Shown in pieces: positions 49,349-62,415 of a DNA stretch of 64,000 nt (position 1 is the stretch's first letter; the number at the start of each line of letters is the position of its first letter). This DNA comes from Strigops habroptila (taxonomy: Eukaryota; Chordata; Aves; Psittaciformes; Psittacidae): the NCBI RefSeq assembly GCF_004027225.2, contig NC_044289.2, positions 8,969,761 through 9,033,760 of the forward strand. The letters are read 5' to 3'. A model generated the notes under the pieces. It had not been told where the DNA came from. It made no database searches and saw only the letters and a program-made list of their open reading frames with translations. The position numbers and the translations under genes are program-made.

Positions 49349-51091
49349 TTATTAACAATAAAACTAGACCTTCCTCCCTTTCTGCTCAGTGTTTGTCATT
49401 TTCCAGCATCTCGTGCCTTCGAAATACTCCTTAGCAATCACTACAGCTATTAAGAATGCTAGTAGCTCTGCCAAAAGCATGGGGAAGAAACTGCAAGATC
49501 ATAATATCAGGGGATGTTTCTGCCCTGTCAAACAGGGCTTCTCCTTTCTCTTTGCCCCTGGCAACTAATTTAGAAGCAAATGTCACTTGAACAGAAATAA
49601 AGTTCTGCCATAACTAAAGCACAGGAGGCCAACCAGGGTAATTAGAGCACATTTGCTATACTTTATAAATATTAATTCGTTATCCCTGTAGCCCTTCTGA
49701 CATGAGTTGAACAGTCTCGAGCAACACTGAAGTCACCTAGGGCACATAAACACATGTAATGCTGTCAAGCTGCAGTTTCAGCTTCTCCTTCACTGGGTAC
49801 CCTTTTTAATGACTGCAGTTTTGTAACCATTCTTAATTATGGTCATAATTTTATTCCTACATTCATTGTGGGTGCAGAAAACAGGGCTGCAAACTGTACT
49901 AATTACCTGGCTCAAGTGAGTGACCTGGAACGTAAGTACCTCGCAGCCATCACCTAGAAATTAGAATGTTTAAAAACCCAAGGCCATTCATTTCCAAAAC
50001 CAGACAGATAATTTTACAGCTCTCAGTCATGCAAGTAAAGTTGTCAGCAAGTATAATTAATAAACTTTATTTTTCTGTAAAAGATAACAATCTAATTTAA
50101 ATGGTGCCTACCACAGGAAGACAGTTGTGTGGATGAGCATAGATTTCTACAGTTAACTATATATAGACATAAATTTTTAACAAAATTGCTGAATGATACA
50201 TGAAAGCAAAGCTCTTGTTTTCATTAGTGGTGCACCTCGTGTCACAAAGAAGCAGAGTGATATCATCCATAACTTTTACAGTGGTAGTTCACAGGTCAAC
50301 CAAGGAAAAGATGACTCAGTTTCACTCATAAATAAACACACATTTGGGGAAATCGAGCAACAATATCCTCAAGCAAACCAGATCCAATACGAAGTAACTG
50401 CAGGTGTCTTTAATTTCGGAGAGGAATATTTCTGGGGACAACCTGAGTGGGGAAAGTTAAGACTGCAAAGCATCGCGTGGCACAGAAAGTGCGTGAAGTT
50501 ATCTTTTTAGCTAGGTGAAAGCAGAGTGTGCAAATGCAACATGGGCATCACAAGATGAAAACGAACATAATTTGATGGGAACAGGAAAGAAGCCTCAGCA
50601 ACAATAGCATGAGGTAGGGCTGGCACCCTCATCCCACCACAGAGGCTGCTATAAGTCCTGAAATTGTGTTAATCAAACACTCCTCTTGGTGGGACCTGTG
50701 TAAACCTGCATGTGCCTTTTTTCCCTACTGACCCCTTGCTCCTCCATTGCAAGCAGGAACTCTGGCCCACACCTAAAGTACTTCAAGCACCTGCACAGGA
50801 CCACGAGGCACATCTCATTTTTTTGTGCACTAATGTTATGCAAAGCCAAAGAGAAAGTTTTCCCTGTGAACCAAAACCTGTCATTATTTGTTGTATTTGA
50901 ATACGGTTGCATTTCTAACTATAAAAGTTATAGTACTTGAGATGCACGACTAGCCCCAGAGGATGTGCTGCTAGAAGAGTCAAGAGTTACTGAGAACAGT
51001 ACAAATCCAGGCTGTGTGTCAGCGTTTGAGTAAGAAAACGGGTTTTCGTCAGTGTACAGTGGAGAATGTGACTGATTCAAGGATCTTACAT

Positions 51092-51104
51092 TGCCATCTA
51101 CGGG
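51092..51104 (-). promoter_or_regulatory. CTCF-like motif
   Basis: TGCCATCTACGGG fits the reverse form of the CTCF core (TGCCMYCTRSTGG type) with one mismatch. It lies between the tissue-restricted KCNG1 and the housekeeping MOCS3/DPM1 pair, where an insulator would make sense. A single-motif match is weak evidence. Confidence 0.25.
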
Positions 51105-54100
51105 CTGCTCCCGGCAGTCCTCGTCTGAGTGCCGGATCCCTGTCCTAAAGCATCCATCCCCACCAGCCTCTTTAAAAGGATGTATAAAATATATTCAGAA
51201 ATGCTTTTTAAAATATAAAGGAAAATACTCAATCCACTGCATTGCTTGGCTTCTGCATACATGGCCTCTCATCTGCCAGAGCAGGCTGTTAGATCTGCCA
51301 GGAAACTAGGATGAAGATCCCACCACCATAGTTTCTGGTGAGTGTGAAGCACATATTGACACTACATAAATGTCCATAAATATATTTACACAGCATTTAT
51401 TTGGCTGGAATTTATGTAAGTGACATTTTTCAAAAGCCTATCTGACTAAAATTAACAAGCTTCAAGGTTACATGAGGAAAAGACCTCCATTACTTTTACA
51501 AGAGCAGTCTGGTAAGAAAGCAGTTAGGATTTTATTTATAAAAGAAATCACAACAGCTGCTTCAAAAGAAAGAAAACTCATTCAGTTAGCTGTATCTGTG
51601 CAATTTCTCAGTGTTCAAGGAGTTTAGATGGGCCTTAATCAAAACCCTCATCCCCACTTCGCCAGCCCCAATCCCCCTCCTGCTGAGAGACCAGGAAATT
51701 TATCTTGCTTAAAGGGAAGAATAGAAAATTCACTGAGCCAGTTCACCTGCAGTCACACAAATACACAGATCAGTCCAAGGCAGAGGGCAGTGAGGTGTCA
51801 AGGAAAGCCTATGGCACCACTGCTAAAAAGTTAGTTGTGAAACTTCACTCAGTCAGGCATCTACCATCACCCAGCTGACAGGGCTCCAGCAGGGATGCAC
51901 AGTTCTCCCAGCCATCCTAGGCACCAATATGAAGCTGGGATCAATCACCATGCAAAGGAGAGATCTGTTTCTAACGACCTGGTGAAGTTCAGGTTCTAAA
52001 TTTGCTTCCCTGTTGTCTGAGGGTTAGGAAAAAAAAAACCCCAAACCAAACACATCTATTTCCAAAAGTGCACTAGTAGCACGAGAAGGAAGGAACAGTG
52101 CTGTAGCTTCTTACAGCTCAGATAAGACACTAAAAACTACCACATTAAACTTCTGTGACAATTCATGTAGCAGTAGGGATGCACACACATTTAGCATACT
52201 GTCCATTAGCTGGGAATAGACCAACCTCCTATAATTTCTGCAACGTGATTCTGGCTCTGAACTTGTATCAGTAGAATTACTTAAGTAGCTTTGTCACCCT
52301 TTCTATTTCCGCAACCTGAGAGCTCACTGGAGAGAGAAAAAAACAGGTAAAGAACAAAACCAGGTAGACATGAAGAACAGGTAGGGTGCAATAAGAAATG
52401 TTCCTGTACTGCAATGACTTACAGCACAGCTCTCTCATCTTGCCACCTCAGCTGGACCCCTGCAGGCATTACAACAGCAGTGAACCATAGGGCAAGCTGA
52501 AAAAGAGAGTAAGGTGCCCAGGAGAGTGGGAGGCTGTCAGTGTTGTGAGCAATGCCTGAATAAGAGCTTTTGCAATGTCGCCACAGGTGCGGGAGAAAGG
52601 CTGACAGCCTCTTCCTGTCATCCACTCATTGGTAGACAATGAAAAGAAAACTGAAAAGAGCAGTAGCGTCACACAAACACTCACTCTAGAACACCAGCTC
52701 CAGGGAGAAAGCATCAGTTCCTCCAGTCTGTACCAATGCAAGTTATACAGTTGAATATTGAAAGGAGGAATGGATTTATACCTTCACGTATTCCCAGAAC
52801 TCCAATGAGTTCCAGCTCCTTGGAACAGCTGATTATTACTTCTACCTGAAACTAATAATGGGAAGACTAAAAGAAAGCTGGTTTAGAGTCCTGGCAATCT
52901 TGTCTTGTCTCAGGACAAGTCACAAGATCTCTTCCTTTTGTTCAAGTTTAGCTACTGCTGGAATATAGAACATTCAGCAGCACTAGGGTGTTATAAATCA
53001 GTCTCCATCAATGTCTATATTTTGAGTGCAAAAAGTTAAAACCTTTGTTATTCTCAGCAATTTTTACATTATGTTAGTAGAATAATGGTGCTTCTTTTTT
53101 TCTTCAAAGAACTGTACATCAGCGCTGCCGTTGATTTTGATCACGGTACAAAGGGAAATGAAATAAAGAAGCAAATATAAGAACTTCAAACATGATCAGT
53201 GTTGAAAAAGGCTAACAAGGTGAGAACATTAAGTTTAAGCTTGTCACTACGAGAACTGACGAACTGCTTGAGGTAACTGCATCCACGAAAGAATCACAAG
53301 AAATTTCAGCTCAGAAATGGTGCTTTGACTTGACTCTAATACAGCACTAAAGATGCTTTAACTGAGAAGATTAGCACAAATCAGGGCAGCAGGTGAGGAG
53401 TCCCCAGCAGAACTTTGGGCAGAAAGCACAGGAAAGGGATTAAATTATTGTTTTTAAAGTGTCAATATTCAGATATTCCTTGGATCACTGGGGCAAGAAA
53501 GAGTGATTGAAAGAGGAGCAGCAGAGTTCTGAGTGTTGAAGAACATGTTGGTTCTCTCATCTGAAAGGCAGGAAAAACAGAAAGGCATTAACAACACAAA
53601 TTCAGTTTTAATAAATTGAAGGTGAAAAGGCACCTACAGAACACTTCAATGAGTTCCAACCATTGTTACACCTGCTACTTCCCACTACTACAGTAACAAA
53701 ACAGAAACTGAGAGCAGAGTTTCAAAAAGATATTTGGAATGGACAATATGCATGTCCTGGAAATTATTTCTGTAAATTCTAACTTATGGTAGAATTCTTA
53801 CGGGTCTATCACACAGCATCTGGAATACACCTGTGCTCTGGGTGTGTACATCCATACGTTATAGGTACATATAAATACATCTACAAAAAGACAAGTTTTG
53901 AACACTTTGATTTTTTTAAGGGTTTCAAACCCTCACACTGCGAAGTTCAAAATCAGGTTCCCAAAATAAGAACTTCCTTTCCCTGTTCACGAGCGGGTGA
54001 ATGCCCATTTGTACAAGAGACTTCATTTCCCAGTCAAATATATAAGAAGCCATTCTAAATTTGGAAATAACCTTTCTTTGCAAGCAGAGATTTGGTCTCC

Positions 54101-54636
54101 TAGCAACAGCATGAGCACCTTGTGAATGAAACTATGGCCTATTTGCATGGAAGGGCCTTGTGCCACGGGCGCAGAGAAGCCATAAGAACATAGAGCTGCC
54201 GCCTCTTCCCTCAGTGACCGATGGTGACGGGTCAGGTTAGCAAAGCCTTCAATTGACACACACATCAGGGTCACAGAGAAGGAAGGACGGTAGCTGAAGC
54301 CATGCATGTTGTGTTACAGCCTGGATTCTCCTGCCTAAGTGGTCCTTTCCAAACCTTGGTTCTGGATACAGCTGTAGCCCCATTCTAGCTTTCAATAGAT
54401 AGTGTAATTTTAAGTCACCCTGATGCAGAGTAGGAAGAACTTCTTTTCTGGCTGGAAAACTGGTACCACAATAGGACTATACTGAATTTATATCAATTTG
54501 CTTTCCAGATAAGATTCATATGACATATAATTTTGGATGGAAGCTATTTTTTTTGTTCGTAGCATGAACATGAAATATTAGAATTGTATTTCATAATAAA
54601 AATAAGAGGTCAGAGAGCACCATTATGTAGATACAT

Positions 54637-54663
54637 TTCAGTTGGCTTTCACAACCAACTGAA
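54637..54663. repeat. 9-bp perfect inverted repeat
   Basis: TTCAGTTGG (54637-54645) pairs exactly with CCAACTGAA (54655-54663) around a 9-base loop. Each arm contains a CAGTTG/CAACTG E-box or MYB-type core. Confidence 0.6.
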
Positions 54664-56652
54664 TCAATCACATGAAATATACTGTGAAGATCAAATTAAC
54701 CCATTCAATGATGATGACTAGACAGTATGCAAACAGAAGCCGTTTTCCTGTCCTGCTGTCGACACCAGAACATACCAGTTGCTTTTTTGCTGCTGTATGG
54801 AGAAGACAAAGAGCATGCAGCTGTATGGCTCAAGCTCCTGCCTGCGTAATAAAGATTGAAATGTATTTGCACTGCTTCTTTTCCTGCTCTGTATTTATTT
54901 TTCCTATAAAGATTTGGAAGCTGCAGTGTAAGGCAAGCAGCGGGACTGGTATATTTAACCAATGGTAATATAAACCACAGAAGGTTAATACCACAAACCA
55001 ACGTGTGTTTTCCTGTGGTGTACATTAGTGTTTGCTAATTGTGCTCCAAGTTTTTTGCTACCTTAATACATGTTCGTATTTTACACTTCTCCTAGTCCTA
55101 ATGTAGGAGGAAAAGTGCCCACTAGAAATTCCAAGGACTGTACTATGTCTGAGGAACTCTAGTTAGCCTCCAGCCGTAGTTATTGCTCTTTTCATTGCCC
55201 TTTTCTTTTTTGTCCCAGCTACCCCCTTTAGCGATGTAACTGGTTTTTATTCAACTCAGCCATTTCAAAACTACTCCATTATTTCTGACTGAAGTCCTGT
55301 AATCAAACAAAGCAGCACAGTTTGTATTTACCAAGCTTCTTGTATTATTAGACAGACTTAGCTCCACCTTTCTCATTCAGTGTGGGCCCAAGCTTGGAAG
55401 TAACCTGAGCAGTGCGTGCAGTGACCAACCCTTCTTTCTGTGTGGGAAGAACTCGGACCAGCATCAGAAAAGATGATCTTGCTCTTTATCTTGATGCACC
55501 ACTCCACAGCATCAGTGAAACTTCCCCTCACCTAACAATTAACTTATCTGAGCAACCACTGCAAACCCAGGGGTCTAAGTGTATTAGATCCACTTTCCTC
55601 CCAGCGATAGTTACACAGCTCTAGGGCTGCCAGGGCTTGTCAGCACCACAACCTGGAGCGTGAACCTGTGCTTTGTTTTGCATTCACTAACAGGGATCCC
55701 TGTTTCTGATGCTTGTAAAACAGGTAACAGCATATTCATTGAGAAATCACCTGCCAACAGGCAGCAAATTTTCACATTGTTAACTGCAAACGACCTGCTA
55801 AAACTTAGCCTGTTTGCAGGCATGCACCTTAACCCTGGGATATGTAGTTACCGTTTACTCCTTGTCCTTCACCAGACTTCAGTAAACTGCAAGCAAACTG
55901 GACCAGTAATCAAAGTGCATTTTCATTACCAGCACTTTGAAGAAACCAATTAATTGTCTGCAGCGAAAATAAACTAGTGAAATTGAGGAGTTTCCTTTCA
56001 AAGCTTAATATTTCAGTGCATTTGTTTTACTAATCAGAAATGCAATTCAAGATCCTCGTAGTTACAAGACGAGCTGTGAGGCATTACATTTTACAAGGTA
56101 GTTGTTCTTTCTGAAATATACAACGGTTTGTAAATGAAAACATGACATTACATCAGTCCTCTTGAGTTTCTTCTCACCAGATCAGAGTACTTCTCAGATG
56201 ATCCCAGATAAATGTGACCTCATGTAGGTCAATACATTTGCTTTCTCCCACAAGAAACATCTGCCTCCTTTTATTAATATTAGGTGATTACATGGGTATA
56301 AAAGGCAAAAGCTTTCAGTGTCACACAGGGGATGAATGCACCCTTACTCCAGAAGAAAAAGCAAATTCATGTCACATTTGAATCCACAGCTTTTCCAAGT
56401 CTATCACAACTTTCCCACTGTCAGCAGGTCCCAGCAGAGGAGCTTCAGATTAACATCTTGTAAAATAATAAACCAGCAACCAATGACTTCAGTAGTCTTA
56501 CAGCACACATGCAGTTATTGGGACTAAACTCTTGACACAATGCAGGTGGTAGGATTAATTCAACCAGTGAATCACAGCAAATGCAGTAGTAATTAACTAT
56601 TACGAAGATGTAAATTATGGACAGCCATTGGTTATGTTCCTAGATTTTAAAT

Positions 56653-56727
56653 GAACTTTCTGAAAGTTCTATTAAAAGCAACTTAATAGATAATAATTTT
56701 GACCTGGCATCAAAATTATTAAGTTGC
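56653..56727. repeat. Three overlapping inverted repeats in 75 bases
   Basis: IR1: GAACTTTC-T-GAAAGTTC (56653-56669). IR2: TCTATTAA (56668-56675) with TTAATAGA (56683-56690), 7-base loop. IR3: an 18-base arm (56710-56727, ending AAGTTGC) pairs with GCAACTTAATA (56678-56688) plus ATTTTGA (56696-56702), leaving a 7-base bulge and a 7-base loop. IR2 and IR3 share the ACTTAATA bases, so they exclude each other. No family is recognised; a small inverted-repeat transposon remnant, a structured conserved element, or a structured RNA are the options. Confidence 0.6.
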
Positions 56728-58164
56728 AAGTAGGTGGTTTTTCTTATTTCTTCTTCTAATATCTGGCACCTAAGTGTTAAAAAGGCTCTTTATAAACTTT
56801 TGTCTGCATGAACAAAGCTCTTTTCTCCCAAGGAGTTCAACATTTGTGTTCCTGTTACTACCAAGTCACAGACACAATTCCATCCAGGCAAAAGAAGTTC
56901 AATATCTTTTGGAGAAATCAGTTGCTTTGGGGTGAAGGGCGTCTCCACAGCAGGTGGGGTTTTTTGGTTTTGGGGTTTTTTTTCCCCCAAGAGTGTTAAA
57001 GCTGTTTTGATTTTGTTCAAATGCACTGGAACACATGATAGTGTTTCCAATAACCCTTTTCTGTACAATTACCCATTTTCGCTGCAAAAGTGTTTTGAAA
57101 TAGCATGTGAAAACAAAAAAAATCAGGTCAAGCCTCTGAAATAAACAGCCCTTTGACAGCTCACCCTAGAAATGTGATTTCCATTACATTTTTTTCTTGG
57201 ACTATTGTAGGTGCTATTCAACTGCCCTGCTCCATTTTGTGCTATTTCCTCAGGCTTTTTCCAAAAGAACTGTACAACAATGCATTTTCACAAGTGAACC
57301 TCAGCTCCTGCTAAGGTTGAACTGCATCCCACTGCCCAGAGAATGCTGTGGTTTATTAACTTGCAGTGCCACCTAGCAAACGCCCTTAACATTTTTTTCC
57401 CAATGTAGTTTCACAAAGGACAGTTTAGAGGTTTCAGATCTTAAAAAAAGACCAATTTGTGCTTGCAGGATTTTAAACATCTGGTGCATTTTGTTTTGAA
57501 CAGTTAATTTTATTAGAACTTATGTTTACAAACGGGATAATAATAAAGATGCTCACATCACTAAAATACATTCTGATTACGTTCTGAGCATTAAGAACTA
57601 GTTTTGGATACATTCCTTATATATTTGTCTACAAATAGTTCCAATAATTGTAAAGGGAGATTTTTTAAATCACACACTTTCATAGTAGGTCAGTGCTGAA
57701 TTTATTAGATTTTTGAGCTGAGAGACTCCTGCCACCAAAATAAGGAAGATTTTAGCCTAACAAGGCACATTCGTACCTTGCACGCAGACACCTTTCAGGC
57801 TTGCACAAAAGCCAGACCAGTTTGATTTGCCTTGTCTTAAAATAATAACCATGTCCAAAGACAAAACAAGTTTAGATATTTAGCTCTGTGCCTGAACCAT
57901 GAAGTTATTCCATAGACCTACATGTCTGAGGCACTAAAATGCAGCAATTGAGAATCAATGCTGCAGCCACTTTCTATTACACCCAAACCTGTAACAGGAA
58001 GCTCTTCCCTGTTTAGTTCCTTTGCTAAATTCTGGTAAGCCATTTAAAAGAGAATATAACCAAACAAGCAAAAAGCAACCTCATGACATCAAGAGTGAAG
58101 GACAAAGAGAAAAACACACTCTGCTGACTGACCTTATCCTCTCTGATAACACATCTTTGACCAA

Positions 58165-58260
58165 CGACACTATAAGCTCCTTGAAGAGAGCAGCTTGCCT
58201 TCATTCACAGCGGCAACATGTACCAAATACTCAGCCAGTACTTTGGCAGCAGTACAAAAT
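58165..58260 (-). repeat. MIR-like SINE fragment, minus orientation
   Basis: 'actataagctccttgaagag' followed by 'agcagcttgccttcattcac' and 'gcaacatgtacc' resembles the reverse-complemented MIR segment 'gattgtaagctccttg.gggcagggactgtctt...tgtac'. It is short and diverged. Confidence 0.4.
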
Positions 58261-60885
58261 AAGTTTTATTGCGTCTCTTGGAATTTCTAAACAGAGTTCT
58301 GCTATTACACTTCCTGGTGAAGAGAGAAACCACCACATGCTTTATAGGGTTCAAGAACTAAAGCACATCAAAACAAAAGATGTTTCCAATAGTAAGAATA
58401 GTTTTGGCCTAGATATGATCCTATGGTCCTTGGTTTTTCAGCGTATCTCCAGAGTCCATCACTGCATGAGGACTGTATTTACAGGAAGACATGTGTATCA
58501 CTTCAGCCAGCCAAGGGGAAAAAAAGAAATAAAACTTAATAAAAGCCCCAGCGTGTAAAGAATGAAATTCTGACAAGCACTACAGACCCCATCTTTGCCT
58601 CAGATGCATGGCAGATGTTTTCATGTTTGCTGCGAATTTAATTGCTATCCTAAGTCAAAGAAGAGAACACCTTTATTTTCTTCCCCCCAAGAAACCTACA
58701 TTTTGCATACTCCCTTGAGTTCTTTCCAGAATAAGCATTTCTATATTGGATGGCCCAATTAGTTTTGCACAGAACTCTATGCAAAAATAGCAGAAGCATT
58801 ACAGATGCTGCACTCCTGTAAGAACTTTGAACCTTAGTCCCTGCAGTCTGGCAAGCACGGTTTTCCCAAAAACCCGTTGAAATAGAAGAGATCCTTGAAA
58901 GTTTCTCTCTCATCAGCCTGACTTGATGCATTTATGTTTTTTGCGAGTTCTGGTATCATACTTATGGTTTTGGTGCATTATCATTCATCTTTATTACTGC
59001 TTTTCCACTGAGTTCTCCAGATCCTTGTTATTTACTATTCAGCACAGATTCACAGACCAGTTTCATGCTTGAAAATGTGCTACAAGAAATGCGATGATAA
59101 ATTCGCTACGAAAAGTCCTCTGACCACTGCAGGCTTTCATGCTACCTCCCTGTTCTTTCGCAGCACAGAATCTGCTGCTAAAATGTTGTAACAAGACATT
59201 ACACATGATTTCTATCCACTGGAAGTAGCACCCATTTACAACTAAAAAGCGTCTCCCTTTTCCCTACGTCCATAGGTTCATTTTGCTTTGAATGACAAGA
59301 AAGGAATCACTGGTTTGGGTCAGGTGGGTGTGTGACACACCATGCACTGTTCAGCACCGGGACGTGGGGTATTAGAGAATTATTGCTACTTCTCTGTTTC
59401 AGTTTCTTCGTGACATGACAGTAAAGAAAGATAGATAGATGAAAACATAGATCAGGCGTTTCAAGCAAGCCCCTCTGGTTTCTAATTCCCAAAAGCTGAA
59501 CCCACAAGAAGCCAGATAGTTCGGACTGAACTGGGCATCCACAATCTCTTTGAAGTCCTCAACCGATGACTCTCTCACTACACACCACCGATGCTTACTT
59601 TAAGTCACAGCCTTCAATGTGTTTATTGTCTCCTAAATTGCAAGAAATATGACTATTTATAAATGCACATAATTGTTTCCTTCCCAAGAGATGAAGATTC
59701 TTATCGCCAGAACCCCTGGCATGCTATAATACAGTAGGCAGTGTGGATGTTCTCAGATTTATTTTACTAAAATATCTTTTTGACTACTGATTCTAATGGA
59801 ACTATTCTTTTTTTGCCCTTGTGTAGTGTGAAGATTAGCCATGACAGGTGGTTTTTTCCTCCTCAGGAAGTAAAGGAAATCCATCCCTTAGTTAATATAA
59901 GAAGTTAATTACTATGCTTAAGTGATGAGGACTCAGGCAGCTCTCTGTTGAGAAGCTATTTATTTCTCCTTCTTTTCATTCAGTGCATCTACAAGAACAT
60001 TTTAGATGTGCATAGCTCTTAATGCCACCTAACAAAATACTCCAGTGCCATTGGGATATGCACCTACCTCAACAAACAGGGAGCACATTTATGAAGTATG
60101 TCTTTGTACCTGGAGAAGGGAAGCCACGTATCTATTTTTTTCTCTCTCACCCCTTCAACTCACATTATGAAATCTTCTGAGCTCTCCCAAAAGCATTTTC
60201 TGTATGTTTTACAAACTCTCTGGGCTCAAACTTGATGTCTTATTAATATTTAACCTCAGTTTCTCTACACAAGTCAGAGAATGCGCTTTTTTTGCCAGCC
60301 AACAAATGAGGCTAAGTGGCTGTGGAAGTAGTTAACAGAACACCCTTGCTGTAGGTGCTGTTATTTGCAGGGAACACTTCTCTTTCATAAATACACAACA
60401 GTCCTACAGAGAACCAAAAGATGGTGACCAAAACAGTCTGCTCAGCATCGTCTTGGCAATTCCCCATGATGGGCTTAATAGTGCTACTGACCACCTAGAG
60501 ATGAATCAGATACTTGGTTTTAATCACTACACGCAGTGTTTCTATTTGTTTGGCAGTTAAGAGAATGAGTAAAAATTTTCAACACTTGACTCCTGCGCTT
60601 TCTCATTCTCCAGGCTGTAACTCCTAATCAGGATTTGTTCTCAATCCTCGCATGCACAGTTAAACAGTTAGTTTTCACTATTGAATAATAGCAAAGCAGC
60701 ACGTTTCTTTACATTTCCATGGACAGTTTCACATTTTTATAAAAATAATCAGACATCTACAAAAATACATGAATTTTTTTAAAATACCATTTAAAAAGCA
60801 ACACAGTATTTCTATCTGCTATTTTATCCACATGATACAGTCATGACACAGAGATTATTTGTATTGTTTTTCACCATTTAAATGT

Positions 60886-62268
60886 CTAATACTGAGGAAA
60901 TGTTGGGTCAATTTTACTGGCCCAAGCCATGAGCCCCCCTTTAATATCCTTGGCTAACACAGAAGCAAATTTTTTGACAGTTAACTCCTGCAGAATTCTT
61001 ACAGCCTTCTGGGAATCGTTTCCTAATTTGCAAATAACATATACAGGAAACGATGTCTGGCCATTAGTTCTCTGCTTTTCTTCACAAATTCTTTTCTCTA
61101 AATGTTCCAGATACTCTTCATCTTTTTCTTCTAATTTACTCAAAGGAATGTGAACAGCATGTGCCAGGCAGCAGATATCCACTTCTACCTGTGGACGAAC
61201 ATCTAGCAATACATGAGGAACTTGCTCATCTAACAGTTTCTTGTATTGCTCTACAGATATCCTGTCTTCACTGGACAGCAGATGTAAAGTCCTACACTTG
61301 TCTGTTGCAGAAGAACCACAAAACGCCTCATAATCCTGGAGACAGGTGACAGATGGATTGTCACCACAAACAGCACAGTCTGGTTTCTTTGGTCTTAACT
61401 TGATGTTGCGAAATCTCCCCTCCCGGGCATCAAACATCAGCATGAACTGATTGAAAGAAGAACCCATTCCCGAGATGATCTTCAGCACTTCCAAGGCCTG
61501 CATGCACCCCAGGATGCCTGGAACGACACCCAGCACTCCCCCATCTGCACAGTTGGTCACTGTCTCTGGTGGAGGGGGCTTGGGGAAGAGACACCTGTAG
61601 CAGGGCCCTCCCTGGTAGTTGTACACGACCAGCTGCCCCTCCAGCCGAAGGGCACTGCCGGACACCAGGGGCTTCCCAGCCAGAACACAGGCGTCATTCA
61701 CCAAGTACCTGGTGGGGACGTTGTCGGAGCAGTCGGCGACGACGTCGTACTGCCGGACCAGCTCCAGCGCGGTGCGAGGGCTCAGAGCGCCGCAATACGG
61801 CACGTACTGCACCGTGGAGTTCAGCAGCCGCAGGGCTGCCGCGGCAGACGTGGCTTTGGGCAGCCCCCGGCGGGCCTCCCCATGCAGCACCTGCCGGTGC
61901 AGGTTGCTCGTCTCCACCACGTCGTGATCCACCAGACCCAAGCGGCCGACGCCAGCCGCGGCCAGGTACTGGGCCAGGGGGCAGCCGAGGCCGCCGCAGC
62001 CCACCACGAGCACGGAGGCGCGGGCCAGGAGCAGCTGTCCCCGCACACCCAGCTCAGGCAGCACCAGCTGCCGGCTGTACCGCAGGATGTCGGCGGGGCT
62101 CAGAGAGGCCTGGGCGGGCAGCGGGGGGAGCTCGCCAGGAAAGGCGGAGGCATCCTCCTCCGTGGGCGCGGCGCCCCCCGCCAGGACGTCGGCCAGCCGG
62201 TCCCGCAGGCCGCGCAGCTCCCGCTCCCGCTGGCTGATCTCCGCGCTCAGCCGCGCCGCCTCCGCCAT
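60886..62268 (-). CDS. MOCS3: Adenylyltransferase and sulfurtransferase MOCS3
   Basis: A single uninterrupted exon of 460 residues, the same length as I recall for human MOCS3. The cytosolic enzyme adenylates the C-terminal glycine of MOCS2A and of URM1 and then thiolates it, serving molybdenum-cofactor synthesis and 2-thiolation of tRNA wobble uridine. The N-terminal E1/ThiF-like domain (~55-300) has the nucleotide loop GCGGLG at 90-95, the RQV motif near 125-127, the catalytic Cys at 240 in TNCADGG, and the zinc pairs CYRC (223-226) and CAVC (298-301). The C-terminal rhodanese domain (~335-456) carries the persulfide Cys at 413 in [10 protein letters not shown] and ends FPQY. The start [15 protein letters not shown] is the only in-frame ATG in a frame that stays open a further 85 codons upstream, and it has a good context (G at -3 and +4). 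It is head to head with DPM1. Intronless structure is normal for this gene. Confidence 0.97.
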   Translation of the reverse strand: MAEAARLSAEISQRERELRGLRDRLADVLAGGAAPTEEDASAFPGELPPLPAQASLSPADILRYSRQLVLPELGVRGQLLLARASVLVVGCGGLGCPLAQYLAAAGVGRLGLVDHDVVETSNLHRQVLHGEARRGLPKATSAAAALRLLNSTVQYVPYCGALSPRTALELVRQYDVVADCSDNVPTRYLVNDACVLAGKPLVSGSALRLEGQLVVYNYQGGPCYRCLFPKPPPPETVTNCADGGVLGVVPGILGCMQALEVLKIISGMGSSFNQFMLMFDAREGRFRNIKLRPKKPDCAVCGDNPSVTCLQDYEAFCGSSATDKCRTLHLLSSEDRISVEQYKKLLDEQVPHVLLDVRPQVEVDICCLAHAVHIPLSKLEEKDEEYLEHLEKRICEEKQRTNGQTSFPVYVICKLGNDSQKAVRILQELTVKKFASVLAKDIKGGLMAWASKIDPTFPQY

Positions 62269-62415
62269 GCCGGCCACGGCTGAGGGGACGAAGACCGCGA
62301 CCGACCCCACTCTCCGTTTCCGCTTCCTCCCAGCGCGCCGCGCTTCTGTCCGCGCCGTGCGCGGCGATTGGCTGCGGCGCTCCGCCGCCGGTTCCGGGTG
62401 CGTCAGCGCGCCGAC
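62269..62415. promoter_or_regulatory. Bidirectional MOCS3/DPM1 promoter
   Basis: Only 147 bases separate the two divergent start codons. The gap is GC- and CpG-rich, has no TATA box, and contains an inverted CCAAT box (ATTGG at 62,367-62,371, NF-Y type) and an ETS/GABP-type TTCCGG (62,392-62,397). The DPM1 start (GACATGGCGGGCGG) resembles a YY1 site overlapping the initiator codon. These are standard housekeeping promoter parts. The associated CpG island extends into the 5' half of MOCS3 and into DPM1 intron 1 (roughly 61,560-62,650). Confidence 0.8.

Larger units (their letters stand above)
46961..60885. other. Intergenic between KCNG1 and MOCS3
   Basis: About 14 kb without a supported coding exon. 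Frames seen here (e.g. 105 codons at 50,193-50,510 and a TTG-started 178-codon frame at 58,022-58,558) have no recognisable domains. Contents listed separately are a 14-base direct repeat near 47.6 kb, a MIR-type SINE and perfect hairpin near 49.2-49.35 kb, a CTCF-like site near 51.1 kb, hairpins near 54.65 and 56.7 kb, and a MIR-like piece near 58.2 kb. The right end must include the MOCS3 3' UTR: ATTAAA on the minus strand at 60,519-60,524 would give ~360 bases, and AATAAA at 59,959-59,964 a longer form. Confidence 0.5.

Noticed and set aside
58022-58558. 178-codon frame
   Set aside because: It begins with TTG, not ATG, contains a SINE-like piece, and has no protein similarity I recognise.
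59350-59370. RE1/REST-like site beginning TTCAGCACC
   Set aside because: Only the left half fits; the right half and spacing do not match the consensus.
61569-62237. 222-codon plus-strand frame antisense to MOCS3
   Set aside because: Composition shadow of GC-rich MOCS3; low-complexity translation.
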